A DNA stretch of 64,000 nt from Dimorphilus gyrociliatus (taxonomy: Eukaryota; Annelida; Polychaeta; Dinophilidae): NCBI GenBank assembly GCA_904063045.1, contig CAJFCJ010000013.1:1-64000 (forward strand), in the 5' to 3' direction. The position numbers and the translations under genes are program-made. Below, piece after piece: positions 33,884 to 44,680 of this stretch (position 1 is the stretch's first letter; each line of letters starts with the position of its first letter). A model generated the notes under the pieces. That model saw nothing but the letters and a program-made list of their open reading frames with translations. It did not search any database and was not told the DNA's origin.

Positions 33884-36762
33884 TGTATAATACTAATATA
33901 TATACTGTACATACTGTATATATACATACTGTATATATACATACTGTATATATACATACTCTATAAATATATTTTATTGTTGTTTACTATCATATTGAGG
34001 AGAAAAATTTTATATAAGAAAATATTTAAAAGATAAAATAATGCATGTTAATCGAAATTCTATAAAGATAAGATTCAATGCCAAAATATTCTGCTAACTT
34101 ATTACATTACGTTTTAACAGTCAATCCAGAATCTTCACTATATAAGCTTAAGTCAATAATCTATCATCAAAATTAAAATGTAAACGGATAAACTGATTAT
34201 CGTTTCTTTAAGATTTTAAACTTCTGTTATATTCGGCTATTTTCTTCAGAATTTAATGAATATATTTTCTATTGCTTTGTTTATTGGATGAAGACACCAA
34301 GCAGTTCTACATGAATTTAGCAATGAACACTGTGATTATTTTACCGCTCTGAGGCTAACAAACTTTTCATTGATGGATTGATTACTAAAGTTTCAAGTCA
34401 AAATGCATCGAAAAATTTTTCATCAAAAGACTTACCTCCAGATAAAGTGTTTTGAACTGGTTGAAAGAAAACAGGAAAATTAAAGATAAAAAGATTGGAG
34501 ATTGGGTGAAGAAGTTATAAACTGAGTTAAAGCTACGTCTAAGAAGAAGAAACTGGCTAATTTACAAAGAACCTTACAAAAAAGAAACTAAAAACTCTCT
34601 ATATACACTTACCTGTGGATGATCCATTCTTTGTAATAAGAGGAATATTAACGGAATCCTATTTCGTTTATACTTTTTATGAAAGCAAGAAAGTTTCAAA
34701 GTTTTTGGAAGTCATTCCCTCATATACCTAGACTCATGTGTGACCTAATATGAATTGCATTATAGATTATTGTATGATATTAGATACTGGAAAAATTGAC
34801 AGGATGATAAAAGACGGTTCGTAAACGTTACTTAAGATTGCTGATGAAATTTACTTTAAAATTGATCCGTCTTCACAGAAATCAGTTTAAAAATTAAAAT
34901 ACAGATTATTGTAATCAGTTGCCGACGAAAAAATAGAAAATATATATAAATCAAATCTGTTGAGATACTGTACTTTATAACGTTCTGATTGGTTCATTGT
35001 TTAAAGTAATTTTAGCAAAAAATCTTTGCAAAATGAAAGTGCTAAAATAAAAATAATGTTCACGGATATAATATTGAAATTATTTAAGGATACTTTAAGG
35101 TTGAAAAATATTCGTCTTGAGATTAAGTGGAAAGTCATTAATATATTTCGTCCATAGCAGAGAACATTTAAAGAGTTAATTATAAGTTTCCAAATTCATT
35201 GAAACCACTTAATTAATATGCTTTATTACACTATTAAGTATAATTAATTTTTATATTTTCATAAAATTATTATAATTTATTGTATTTAGCCAGATATTTG
35301 AAATTATTTACATGAAAAGATGTGAAATATCATTCTGAAGATGTAAAAAGGATAATTCAGCGGAATGCTAAAATATTGAGTAAAAAGAAGAAACACTTAT
35401 CTTGACTGAAGCTCAATAAATAGCATTACTTTGATAACCGTGTGTTTAATTGAGTATTTACAAGCAAGTTCCTATCCTCACTATCTTGTCAATGAATAAT
35501 TTACGTTTTTATTTGAATAGGAAGAGGAAAAAATTAACTGTGAGAAGAAACAACAATTATAATAATTCATTAGCTTTATATTTGTACTAAAATTGTTTAT
35601 TTTTGTGTATATGTTGTTATTCTTCTCCTTTTGGAATTTATGAATAAAAATTCCTTCAGTAGAGAAGATTTATTTAATACTCCTAATAAAGAGATTCAGT
35701 GACGGTTATGTAAAAATTACTTTATGTCAGTCTGATGATTGAGAATATGTTGATCATTTAAAATTAGATCTTAATATTGTGAATGTCTAGCATAGTGATA
35801 AGCTTCATAAAATGAATCGAGTTTTTCCTTTACAAAAGAATAGGTCATTGCTAAAAAATAGTCATCGTTTATCTTATTGTAGTGGACAAAACTCTTAGAA
35901 AAGAAGCTTTAAAAAAATCTTTAAATCGGCGAAGAAACGATAGACGAACATAAAATAAAAACCATTCTTCGAAAAACTCAAATTTAAATTCTATCACAAG
36001 AGAATTATGAATAATTAAAAAATATGTACTTTAGATATTCAGTAAGATGAGATATAAACGTCTAATTAATCTTGGAATAAAGAACGGTAGAGAGGATAGA
36101 TTTATGTACCGAGAATATTTCAGAATGTGTAGCGTTTTTTTTTAGAAAAGAGTTTCTTTTATAAAAAAGAACATTCTCTTTCAGAATAAACTCAAGGTTA
36201 GTAGTTTGGAGATTTTCTTGTTTTTAAAAGTTGCTTGAAAATTTTTAACGCTTATATTAGTCAGATTTTAATCTACAAATAACGAACAAAACAACAGTCT
36301 AAATTCTTTGCATAATAGCTTAGTCCTTGGTCTTTGATTGCTGATTAATGTTGTGAAAATAAAAAAAAACATATTTTTTATGTTTTAATTGTTTCGAGGG
36401 TGTAACCATGGAGGTCTAATGAATATTTCGCGTCGTTTAACGACCTTGAACTCATCCAAAAAACTTTCACACAGAACTCTATTACATTATCTAGCAGGTA
36501 GGGAAGTATTGCTTTTTCTATTAAGACTTACAATTTTAATGCTTTTTCGAAGAAAAGTTAATAATTTTGCATACTAGTTTAATTCTCTGCCTTTAATTAT
36601 GATGTTCCATTTGGAATAAATTGCTTTTTTTTATTTTATTCTATATTATCGAGCACTTCCCTCGTTCAGTAATTAATAAAAGACAAGTAATTTCGATTTA
36701 TTTTAAACAGTTTATAGAAAAGGTATAAAAAAAAAGAAAAACCTTAAAACAAAAAGAAAATT
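32954..36762. other. Long intergenic region
   Basis: No gene is supported over about 3.8 kb. A minus-strand CCAAT (ATTGG near 33069) lies upstream of TMEM86 copy B. An open plus-strand frame from 33059 (ATG also at 33119) to 33331 shows no homology signs. The stretch has a (TA)n tract and a 15-bp tandem repeat at 33853-33960. A possible exon at about 36419-36499 ends in a G|GTAGGG donor but has no partner exon. Confidence 0.5.
33853..33960. repeat. (TA)n followed by tandem 15-bp repeat
   Basis: (TA)n at about 33853-33881 is followed, from about 33911, by roughly three copies of the unit CATACTGTATATATA. Each unit contains a TACTGTA core. Confidence 0.85.
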
Positions 36763-37334
36763 ATGGCTTATGTAAGAAGAAGAATGCATTACACTGAACA
36801 AAGATATACTACAAATGAGGAAATAGAAGCTGCCTACGTGGCTGACCATTGGCACAGCGACCCCGGAAAATTTGGTAATTAATTTATAATTTAAGAAAAA
36901 TTTAAAATATGTCTCTTTCTATATATGAATTTATCAACGTTCCACATTAAAATGTTTTAGGATTTGCGGTTATTAGCGATCGGCTTCGTCAAATGGAGGT
37001 TTACAACGACTGCAATCTTGTTATTGGTGAAGTTCCAGAAGATCTGATTGAGGCTTTTTACGTTTATGCTGATAGACTGAAGATGCATTTCTCATTTTAT
37101 CAAACGATTACGGTCTACTGCGTGCCACAAGGAACGTTGCCGTTTGTTATGAGAGAAGAACCAGCTATAAGGCAATTTCTCAATGTTTCAATTGAAGTTG
37201 TCAATCCCTGTGTTTTCAGTCGCGTTTTATTACGGGGAACTTTACGTAATATTAAAAAATCGATCGCTCATATCGAAATTATACTATTTCAAGTTTGGAA
37301 ATCAAAGAGCATTTATCCAAATTTCTTCATCTAG
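36763..37334 (+). CDS. Paired KH-like domain protein, copy 8
   Basis: Exons 36763-36874 and 36961-37334; 161 aa. Exon 1 is longer and unlike the others (basic start MAYVRRRMHYTEQRY, then E-A-A-Y-V-A-D-H-W and K-F-G) but ends in the same phase-1 Gly junction. Module two reads V-P-Q-G-T-L-P-F-V-M, L-N-V-S-I-E-V-V, V-L-L-R-G-T-L-R-N-I-K-K-S-I-A-H-I-E. This is closest to copy 9 at 46.4 kb, which has P-M-G-T-L-D-A-V-M and N-I-K-K-A-I-S-H-I-E. These two form a subfamily about 10 kb apart on opposite strands. A CTCF-like GCGCCATCTTGTG begins at the last base of the stop codon. Confidence 0.83.
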
Positions 37335-37346
37335 CGCCATCTTGTG
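37334..37346 (-). promoter_or_regulatory. CTCF-like motif at the 3' end of copy 8
   Basis: GCGCCATCTTGTG, reverse complement CACAAGATGGCGC, matches 12 of 14 positions of the CTCF core. It directly abuts the stop codon. Confidence 0.45.
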
Positions 37347-37636
37347 ATTGGATTGAATATTAAAGTTTAGGCATGCTTTCATAAAAATAAGCGGTTGAAT
37401 TAATAACTATTTGATATATTATCTTGTGCATTATATTAATCTTTTTCGTTAGTCTGATAATTCGTACAAATATTTTGTTTCTTATGAACGTTATTTGTGT
37501 TTTCTAAGATATCGTATATAAAATGGGAATGGGGTATTGTAATAAAAATCTTTGCGGGCTTATTACGAATAGAATTGTCTATAGAATTGCATGCACTATC
37601 GAAATCCTGAAAATTATCTTGATATTTCTGTAAATT

Positions 37637-38545
37637 ATGGAAGAAAATTTTGACCTATTAAACAGACAGATTAAAGTTAATTTCAATTTGCTTCAACAGG
37701 TGTCTCAGCATGTAGTTTTTGAAATGTACTCAAGAAAGCTTTAAAAGAAGAGCCGATTTTGCTGCAATTTACTTCTGCTGTTGGAATGGCCGGGTAAGTA
37801 CTAGTAAAATTTTTTTATATTATAAATAGTAATTTTATATTCTTAATTTTCAACTTCTTTTCTCCAACCAGACCAATCCAGAATATTCCAGATAGCAAAA
37901 CAACAACTGTTTAGTTTGAGCATGCTTGCCCCCACAGTTCGTCTCAGCCAATATAACTACAATTTCCTGACGGTTTAGGCAAAATTCCTTCGTTTTATAG
38001 GTAAGTTGTGTTTCGTTGAATGTTTTTGCATACTAATGTATTTACTTTTTGTTTATTTTTTTCCCCTTTTAGACGTAGTCTTACATCAAACTCTGAGTGA
38101 GTATTGTTAATTTTTCACTATTCATATTTGTTTACTAATGGTATATTAATTTCTTTATTACAGGCACAAACCTTCCGATTAACACTACTGTATAAATCGT
38201 AAAATTATCAACTGAAACAATGACTAGCGGCAGACTCCAACATTCTGTTAAATATTCGTTTTGCAGGTATGTAGTTTCAACATAGAAAAAGAGATTGTAC
38301 TTTTTATACGTCTACTTTGAATTATTCTAGTTTACCTGACGGACTGGAGTGAACGAAAGTGTGGTTGGACAAGAGGGCAAAATTAAAGAGTTGCTGTTTT
38401 ATACATTATCTGGCATAATGTAAGATAATTTTTCGCATGTTAAAACTGTTTTTAACATGTTTTATTGTTTAAAATTAGGAAAAGATGCTATCGTAAGTGA
38501 ATGGGACGGGGAAGAGTCTTCCTCGGAAGAGATTTCAGCAGACTG
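37637..38545 (+). pseudogene. Spliced-looking locus with broken reading frame
   Basis: From ATG 37637 there are good splice pairs: donor 37794 (GTAAGT), acceptor 37871, donor 38001 (GTAAGT), acceptor 38072, donor 38097 (GTGAGT), acceptor 38163, donor 38267 (GTATGT), acceptor 38330, donor 38420 (GTAAGA), acceptor 38478. The enclosed blocks are less AT-rich than the gaps. Joined in the frame of the ATG they contain several stop codons (TAA near 37742, TAG near 37977, TAA near 38194, TGA near 38352). The last block alone is cleanly open as S-E-W-D-G-E-E-S-S-S-E-E-I-S-A-D then TGA. This fits a decayed protein gene or a spliced non-coding RNA. I could not identify the ancestor. Confidence 0.4.
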
Positions 38546-39336
38546 ACGCATAGATATTTTAAGGTTGTAAAAAATATAAGAGATTTTTTTTAAAACTTCA
38601 TTATATTTTGTTTTCTGCGTACAGAAATTAATTTTTATCAACTATGAATAATTACCGAAAAACTAGCACGAATATTCAAACATGACAAGCAAATATACAA
38701 CGAGACGGTTAAGAAATAGTTTTTAATTATGTGTATCTATGCGTTTCTTATGATAAAAATTTTTTAAACAAGTTTCACTTGATCTGTGGCGTTTAATTTT
38801 TTTAAATGGTTGTGAATGTTTGTGTTGAGAAATTTTAAAATTATCATTTACTTGACTTTTAATTAAAAAACGCCGCATAAAAACGTAATTTCGTTTTTTT
38901 AATTTTTAATACAAGAAAAAAAAACAAACAAATTCGTTTTTATCATTATCATTAGACAGGTTGAGGGCAATCGGCTAGTTTTTCATACGAATCATACATA
39001 TAATTAGTTAAAGATAGATGAAAAGACTCGATTAAACACTTACGTTTTTTATTTCTTCGACTCTTTGTACTTGAGGGAAAAAATTGGCAGGTTGCAATGG
39101 TGATAGACGGCTTTTACTCTGAATCTGTACCTTATTAATATTCATATGACGGCGTCTACCAATCGTCGTCGATGTTGGGTGTCAACGTCGCTTTTATCTT
39201 ATTTCATTTCGCAGAATAAATACGTTCGAGGAGGACAATCAGTCGACAGTAAGTCATTTTACGTGTTTCCTTAAATGCGTATCTGCTTGCGTTATTCTTA
39301 CGAAAGCGTCCACCTTGCATTAGATTTGAAGACATC
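38546..39336. other. Intergenic region and promoter of the gene at 39.3 kb
   Basis: AT-rich first half with no exon. The last 200 bases carry TTATTAATATTCAT (39132-39145) and CTACCAATCG (39156-39165), shared with the paralogue at 43.6-44.5 kb. Confidence 0.55.
39132..39165 (+). promoter_or_regulatory. Shared promoter elements of the 39/44 kb paralogue pair (plus copy)
   Basis: TTATTAATATTCAT, ten bases, then CTACCAATCG with an embedded CCAAT. The minus-strand paralogue has the same CTACCAATCG and the same 14-mer in the opposite orientation, 11 bases apart. Confidence 0.5.
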
Positions 39337-40308
39337 ATGATTATCAGTATTCCGTATATTGGCCGTTTTCCCGTTCTGAGAGGAATGAAGACTTTTTTCG
39401 TGTTGACTTTCTTCTCGCTACCCCTACTGATAGGCAACCGCAACAAATTCGAGAACAATAAAGATTCTTTGCGTGAGTTTGTCTTTTGCTTTATTACATA
39501 GATTATAGAAAAATTGTTACTTTTGGCAGTCGCTCAGCAAGCATCGTTGAAATTTTACGCGGCACGGATTGGTATTAGCTCTGAGAAGATTAAAAATCTG
39601 AGAAAATCTGGGGTAAGTAAAGTTTATCTAATAAACTGAAAAGAGAATTCTGACTGGGAGACTCCCTTTGTTTTCATTCTATTGATCCTTTATGTATTGG
39701 GCTTAAGCCTAAAATTGTTACATTTAGACGCCCGCGGTCCCTCGACGTTCTTATTTTACTAAACATTTCATTATGATTCACGAATAGATTCTAGCTTTAT
39801 ATGATAATTATTCATTAAATCTTGTTAGAAAAGAGGACTCTGTTACATTTTTGTGCAGCAAAGAAGAATCGTCCTTAAATTTTTGTTATAATAAGAATTC
39901 TTTACAATTTATTTATTTACTTATGCAGATAATAGAATCGATGAAAACGGTTTTGACCACGCCTTTAAACTCATTCCTAGAGATTGTGGATGAAACTCAA
40001 GCTCTCCTAATCGTAGATCACGCTGAACTGTATGCCTTTCTGGTAATTATTACTCTATAATATCTGCTGATATATCGTTAATTTCAACATCAATATCATT
40101 TTTTCAGTATTTGGACGTTCTCTCATCTCCCGACTACGAATCGAACCACGACGATTCTGTTTCCGAAAAGGAAATTAGGAAATCGGATGGAAGTAAAACC
40201 AGCCTCAAAAGACAGATCAGACTAAAAAACTGGTGGAGAAAGAGAAGACAACGGAGAGCTAGAATTCTCCATTTGAATCGTATGAAGAAAATCTTTCGTG
40301 TAGACTAA
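39337..40308 (+). CDS. Unrecognised basic-tailed protein, paralogue of 43588-44517
   Basis: Exons 39337-39472, 39530-39612, 39929-40042 and 40108-40308; 177 aa from the first ATG or 161 aa from ATG 39385. Exons 2 and 3 are 83 and 114 nt, exactly as in the minus-strand paralogue. Shared core: A-Q-Q-A-S-L-K-F-Y-A-A-R-I-G-I-S, then I-I-E-S-M-K-T-V-L-T-T-P-L and D-H-A-E-L-Y. The C-terminus is an acidic patch followed by a strongly basic W-W-R-K-R-R-Q-R-R-A-R segment, suggesting a nuclear or nucleic-acid binding role. Only this copy has a hydrophobic stretch (T-F-F-V-L-T-F-F-S-L-P-L-L-I) near the N-terminus, which could be a signal peptide or a mis-chosen start. The core weakly recalls a histone fold; function unknown. 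Confidence 0.7.
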
Positions 40309-40885
40309 TCGTTTAGATTCTTTATGTGTTTTACGTATCCTTATGATACTTACGATATTTATTATACTCTCACCTTCTCTTTCAATCTTTCTTAGATGCT
40401 TGCAACTATTCGCCTATTCAATTTTACATTTTCGTCTTTGGCTTTGTACTGTAGATTTTTAGAAATACAACCTTAGCTTTTGCAAACTCAATCCTCGTCT
40501 TGTCATTAATTATCTTTATCTAATTTATCTTATCTTTCTCTTTTCAAGAAGAAAGATAGATAATATCTTCTCCCTTTAGAAATGCAATAGGAGTATAAAT
40601 AAAATTGTTCAATTTTTTTTGTCCTTGTCCAGGCAATACTGGTGAAAGCGATTAAATCTACGTGTTTTTGAGTACTTAAGAAAGTCCTTGATTGCAGAGA
40701 AAATGAGTTAGATATGAACAAGGCATATGAAAGATATCATATATTTTGTCTTAATAAGGGAACATTCATACGAATAATAGATATATGCAAACATAAATAT
40801 ACAATATACATTTTCAATGGTAATGATTTTAGAAGCGAAAACGATGCAATAAGCACATGACTTTGTACACGCTATTCAATGTTCT
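40309..40885. other. Convergent intergenic gap
   Basis: Lies between the 3' ends of the plus-strand gene and the minus-strand acidic protein gene. AT-rich with no exon recognised. Confidence 0.6.
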
Positions 40886-41317
40886 TTAGATTTCCTTAGA
40901 TCGGAGATATTCCAAGTCTTCATTTATCTGCTGACACATCTCATCCGTAAGGCTGGAACAAATGCAGTCATAATTATCTGGTAGGGTATTATAGGGTGGT
41001 TCTGATGAACTTTTCAGTGACCAAAGTATTTGAATAACAATCCATTTTCTATTCAGTTCGGATAAAGATATTCCATCGGAAAAAGTAACAAAGTCTTCTA
41101 GGTCGTCTGGCGGCATCAGAAGATTATCCAAGTCTATAGGAAACAATTCAAAATGAAATATAAGAACATCTTCATTGGAGAATAGTAAATCTATGAACTC
41201 CTGCTCATCGTCAAGGCAGTCCAAAAGTGGAAAGAATTCTAAGATTTTATTGTCCATTATCTCTAAACGGTCATCGGCCATTTCACTAACGTTGAATCTA
41301 TCAAAGTTCGAGCTCAT
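40886..41317 (-). CDS. Unrecognised intronless acidic protein
   Basis: A single open frame of 143 aa starting at ATG 41317 (MSSNFDRFNVSEMADDRLE). An upstream in-frame ATG at 41407 would add a hydrophobic stretch of about 30 residues. I prefer the inner start, because TATATA lies about 20 bases before it and the outer stretch would then be promoter. The protein is strongly acidic with many Leu/Phe/Ile-rich acidic segments (D-E-Q-E-F-I-D-L-L-F, F-P-I-D-L-D-N-L-L, P-P-D-D-L-E-D-F-V), recalling transactivation-type sequence. No domain is recognised. It lies between the two convergent basic-tailed paralogues; whether they interact is unknown. Confidence 0.6.
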   Translation of the reverse strand: MSSNFDRFNVSEMADDRLEIMDNKILEFFPLLDCLDDEQEFIDLLFSNEDVLIFHFELFPIDLDNLLMPPDDLEDFVTFSDGISLSELNRKWIVIQILWSLKSSSEPPYNTLPDNYDCICSSLTDEMCQQINEDLEYLRSKEI

Positions 41318-43587
41318 CTTTACTTTTCGGCCCAATATATAGAGACTGCTAATGCTCACAAAAGAATGATAAAAAAAAACCCAGACTAAAAAATGAACAA
41401 TGATCAAGTCCGTCCAGACAAAAAAAACTTAAATAGAAGCAAAAAACCAGGTTTGCTTCTACTTGTGGTATTTTTTTAGTACTTTTTCTATTTTAATCCC
41501 TTAGCTGACTCGAAAATAAAACATCATACAACATTTATATTTTATATACCGTTTTATTTTAAATCTTTCTCTTGTTCTTTTATATTATTTTGCTTAAAGT
41601 CTATAATCTAATGCTTTTAATTAGCATTGTTATAATTATTTATGAATTCTTTTTATTATAGGTGGCAAAAAACTAGGCAATTTTTTTACTACTAATAATA
41701 ACAATAATAATAATAATAATAGCAATAAACAAAAAATGATAATTTAAACCCATTTAAAAGACATTTTTATTTTATTTTTTGCAGAAAAGTAAGGTAAAGT
41801 CAGTATTGAAAGTATGAAAATGTAAATAAGCTAAAAATATAAAGAAAAATCATTTATACGTTAGAATAATTTTTTAAGAACATTTTAGCCGCTTTTTTTC
41901 TCTCTCAAAAGCTTTATAAAAACTTGAAAATTTTTTTTACCAATCGATAACTTTCGAATAAATCTTCAATTTTTTCTAGTTAATTTTAAGGCGTTTTTAA
42001 TTATTAAAAATTTGGATATTTCCCTCTAATATTCTTTTTCGAACACCGGAACTAGAATATAGTATTAATGTTTGACGGTGTGTGATGATTTTTAAGGAAT
42101 CGCTAAATTATGACACTATGACGTAATTAATCTATTGTTTTACGATTACTTTCTTAAAATCTCAAAAAAAAATAAAATGGCGGAATTTACAACCAAGATG
42201 GTTAGTTAGAAATACCCAGTTAATGCTATCAAGAGTAAATTAGTATAGAAAAGGAATTGCAAAAAGAGATTAAATCTCGATTAATGACTATTGAGCGAAA
42301 ATGCAAAGTGTATGCATAATTAATGGTAAGTCTAAGTAATATGCATTTATTATTAGAAACTTTAGTATTTTTCAAAATAACAGAATGATAAAAGAAATAA
42401 GCAACAAAATGTAAAAAGAACTATCATTTTGGTGATGAAGAAAGAGACAATGAGAGAACTCGTTAAGTATGCAAATTATTCTTTTGACTGAAATTATTAA
42501 CATCGGCATTCTTCGGTTAATTTGTGAAATGAGTCTACTTGTTCTATATGAATAGTTGTATTAATTCTAAAGTTGTTTTCAAACCCGAAAACATTTCTTT
42601 GTTTGAAGTAATCAAAGCTCAAACAACAAGAGACTTACCTATTGAAAAAATTCTTGTTACATAAATGATGACTTTATCGAAGGACTACACCTATCATTCC
42701 CATCGGAGGGTAAATGTTATAATGCCGCTAATTTATCACCTATTAGTATCGTATTGAATGTAACAAGAATTTCCTAGCAACCAGTGATCAATCATTTTTT
42801 CTTTTTTTTTTTGTAGCTTTATATTAATTATTATTTGTTCTTTCCAGTCATTTGTACGTATTTATTTTTCTGAATATCAAAATATCTGTCTATCTAAAAT
42901 TTTTAACCTCGTTAAAATCGAATTTCAACTGTAAAAATTAAGAGACGCCTATTGGCTACCAATGTATTAAATATTCTAAGCAGACTTCAATAGAAAGCTA
43001 GCGTGCTCTTCGCTTAGCGGCTGGTTTTATACCAATCACGGCGCTTTATTCGGCCATCCAATGAAATACCATCCTCGTTTATTCGAAAGTGATTAAACGT
43101 TTTCATGTTCGAAATTTGTGAAAATGACATATTTTTTTTCTCTATAATAGAGTTAAAATTCCCTCTAGCTATAGTTATCCATTTTAGTAGATATTTAAAC
43201 AATTTATCGTAGCCATCTCAAGGTAACTAAAGCTTTTTTTGCACTCGAAAGTAACAGTTTCTTCCTTTGATCCTCCCTCACACTTTTTTTTCGTTTACAT
43301 CTTTAATCAATTTATATAGTGCAAACACTCAAATAATCTACTGTATATCAAAAGCAATGCTGTATAAAGTGTTTTCGATTACCTTAGTAAAATGTTTATT
43401 AGGTAAACTTTTAGAATACTAATACTTTAATTTACTCTAATGACAACAGTAAAATTATAATAAAAAGACTAAAGTTTACTTTAAAAGACTACTAAGTTTA
43501 TCTAAAGACGAAAATACAAAAATAGAGAAACCGAATTTTTTAATGAGTGATATATTTGAACATCGGGATCCCTGATAAGTAGAACAA
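41318..43587. other. Intergenic region
   Basis: No gene recognised. It has an (AAT)n tract at about 41693-41721, several A/T runs and multiple CCAAT-type sequences around 42955-43065. A minus-strand frame at 43014-43202 (62 codons) has no support. Confidence 0.55.
41693..41721. repeat. (AAT)n microsatellite
   Basis: About nine copies of a trinucleotide AAT/ATA unit with one AAC interruption. Confidence 0.85.
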
Positions 43588-44517
43588 TTAAGACTGAAGT
43601 TGCTCGCTCGCTTCAATGAGTCTTCTACCTCTCTCTAAGCATTCCAAAATTTTTATGCGAAGTAGCCTCCTCTCTCTAGATTTCAACCATTTTTTAAGCT
43701 TTTTTCTCTTGAGGAGCCGACGACTTTTTCTAACTGGGCGGTATTTGCTCATATCTTGATTGATTTCCTCAAGAAAATCATCATCCGAGTCCGAGAGTAG
43801 ATGAAGATTCTGTAAATGGATGGTTAACTAATAATTTACACTAAAAAAAAAATACAACCTGTACTGAATACTCTTCAGCGTGATCTTTAAGAAGATGTAC
43901 GATTTTTTCATTTAGAAAATTAGTAAAATCATGAATGCTCGTTGTTCGAACAGACTTCATACTGTCGAAAATCTGTGCAATGTAACAAACTTCGATTAGA
44001 ATCTTACATAATATTGCCCTAGGAACGGAAGGTGTCGTCATATCGGCAAAGGATTTAAGTAAGACCGATATTTCATCAAAGTAAATGGCGGAACTTTACC
44101 GCTGTTTCGTGATGAAGTATTAAAAGGACGACGCCCCGAAATTGTATAGTAATTTAACTGCTAAAAAAAGGTTAATTAAGGAATGTAACCATTTTATAGG
44201 TTCCAGTTTCCGATTTTTTATGGCTAATAGCCAGATGAAACAGAAATCGTAACGCTTATAAAAAATTATTATAAAAAATTGTAAATTATCAAAGTAATTA
44301 AAAAGTATACACTTCTTTACAGATGTTTGATTTATAATTACCCCTTCATTTTCTAGTTCTCGGATGGTTTGATTACTAATTCCGATTGATCTCGAAAAAG
44401 AATATAGAGATGATCTTTGAGCATCTAACATGAAATAAAAAAGAGATTTATGTGTTTAAGTTCTTGTGTTTTTCCTAACTTACCCAACGATTCCTTGTCC
44501 GTATTCGTTGTATTCAT
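43588..44517 (-). CDS. Unrecognised basic-tailed protein, paralogue of 39337-40308
   Basis: Exons 44484-44517, 44342-44424, 43859-43972 and 43588-43809; 150 aa. Exon 1 encodes MNTTNTDKESL; exon 2 A-Q-R-S-S-L-Y-S-F-S-R-S-I-G-I-S-N-Q-T-I-R; exon 3 I-F-D-S-M-K-S-V-R-T-T-S-I and D-H-A-E-E-Y. Exons 2 and 3 have the same lengths and phases as in the plus-strand copy. Exon 4 begins acidic (S-D-S-D-D-D-F) and ends in a long basic helix (R-K-S-R-R-L-L-K-R-K-K-L-K-K-W). G-I-S-N-Q-T-I-R-E-L and D-H-A-E resemble histone H4 G-I-T-K-P-A-I-R-R-L and T-E-H-A, so a diverged histone fold is possible. The match is short and unproven. Confidence 0.72.
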
Positions 44518-44645
44518 TTTGCAAATTTATCTTTATTAAAAGCAGTATGAATTGAGTTTTCGATAGCGAAATCCTTTCTATTCCTGATATTGAATAAGAA
44601 TGCTATTAAATGTAATAATTAAAGCGCCAGATGTATAAAGCTCTG

Positions 44646-44680
44646 CGATTGGTAGAAGCAAGCGACTTATTAATATTCAT
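44646..44680 (-). promoter_or_regulatory. Shared promoter elements of the 39/44 kb paralogue pair (minus copy)
   Basis: CGATTGGTAG (44646-44655, CTACCAATCG on the coding strand) and TTATTAATATTCAT (44667-44680), 11 bases apart, upstream of the start at 44517. Compare 39132-39165. Confidence 0.5.

Noticed and set aside
36419-36499. Possible orphan first exon ending in G|GTAGGG
   Set aside because: Phase fits the KH-like family, but the strand-helix signature is weak and no following exon matches before the next gene starts.
37637-38545. Possible Mediator subunit 8 remnant
   Set aside because: A few residues (W-P, L-P-D-x-L) recall that protein, but matches are scattered across stop codons and too weak to name.
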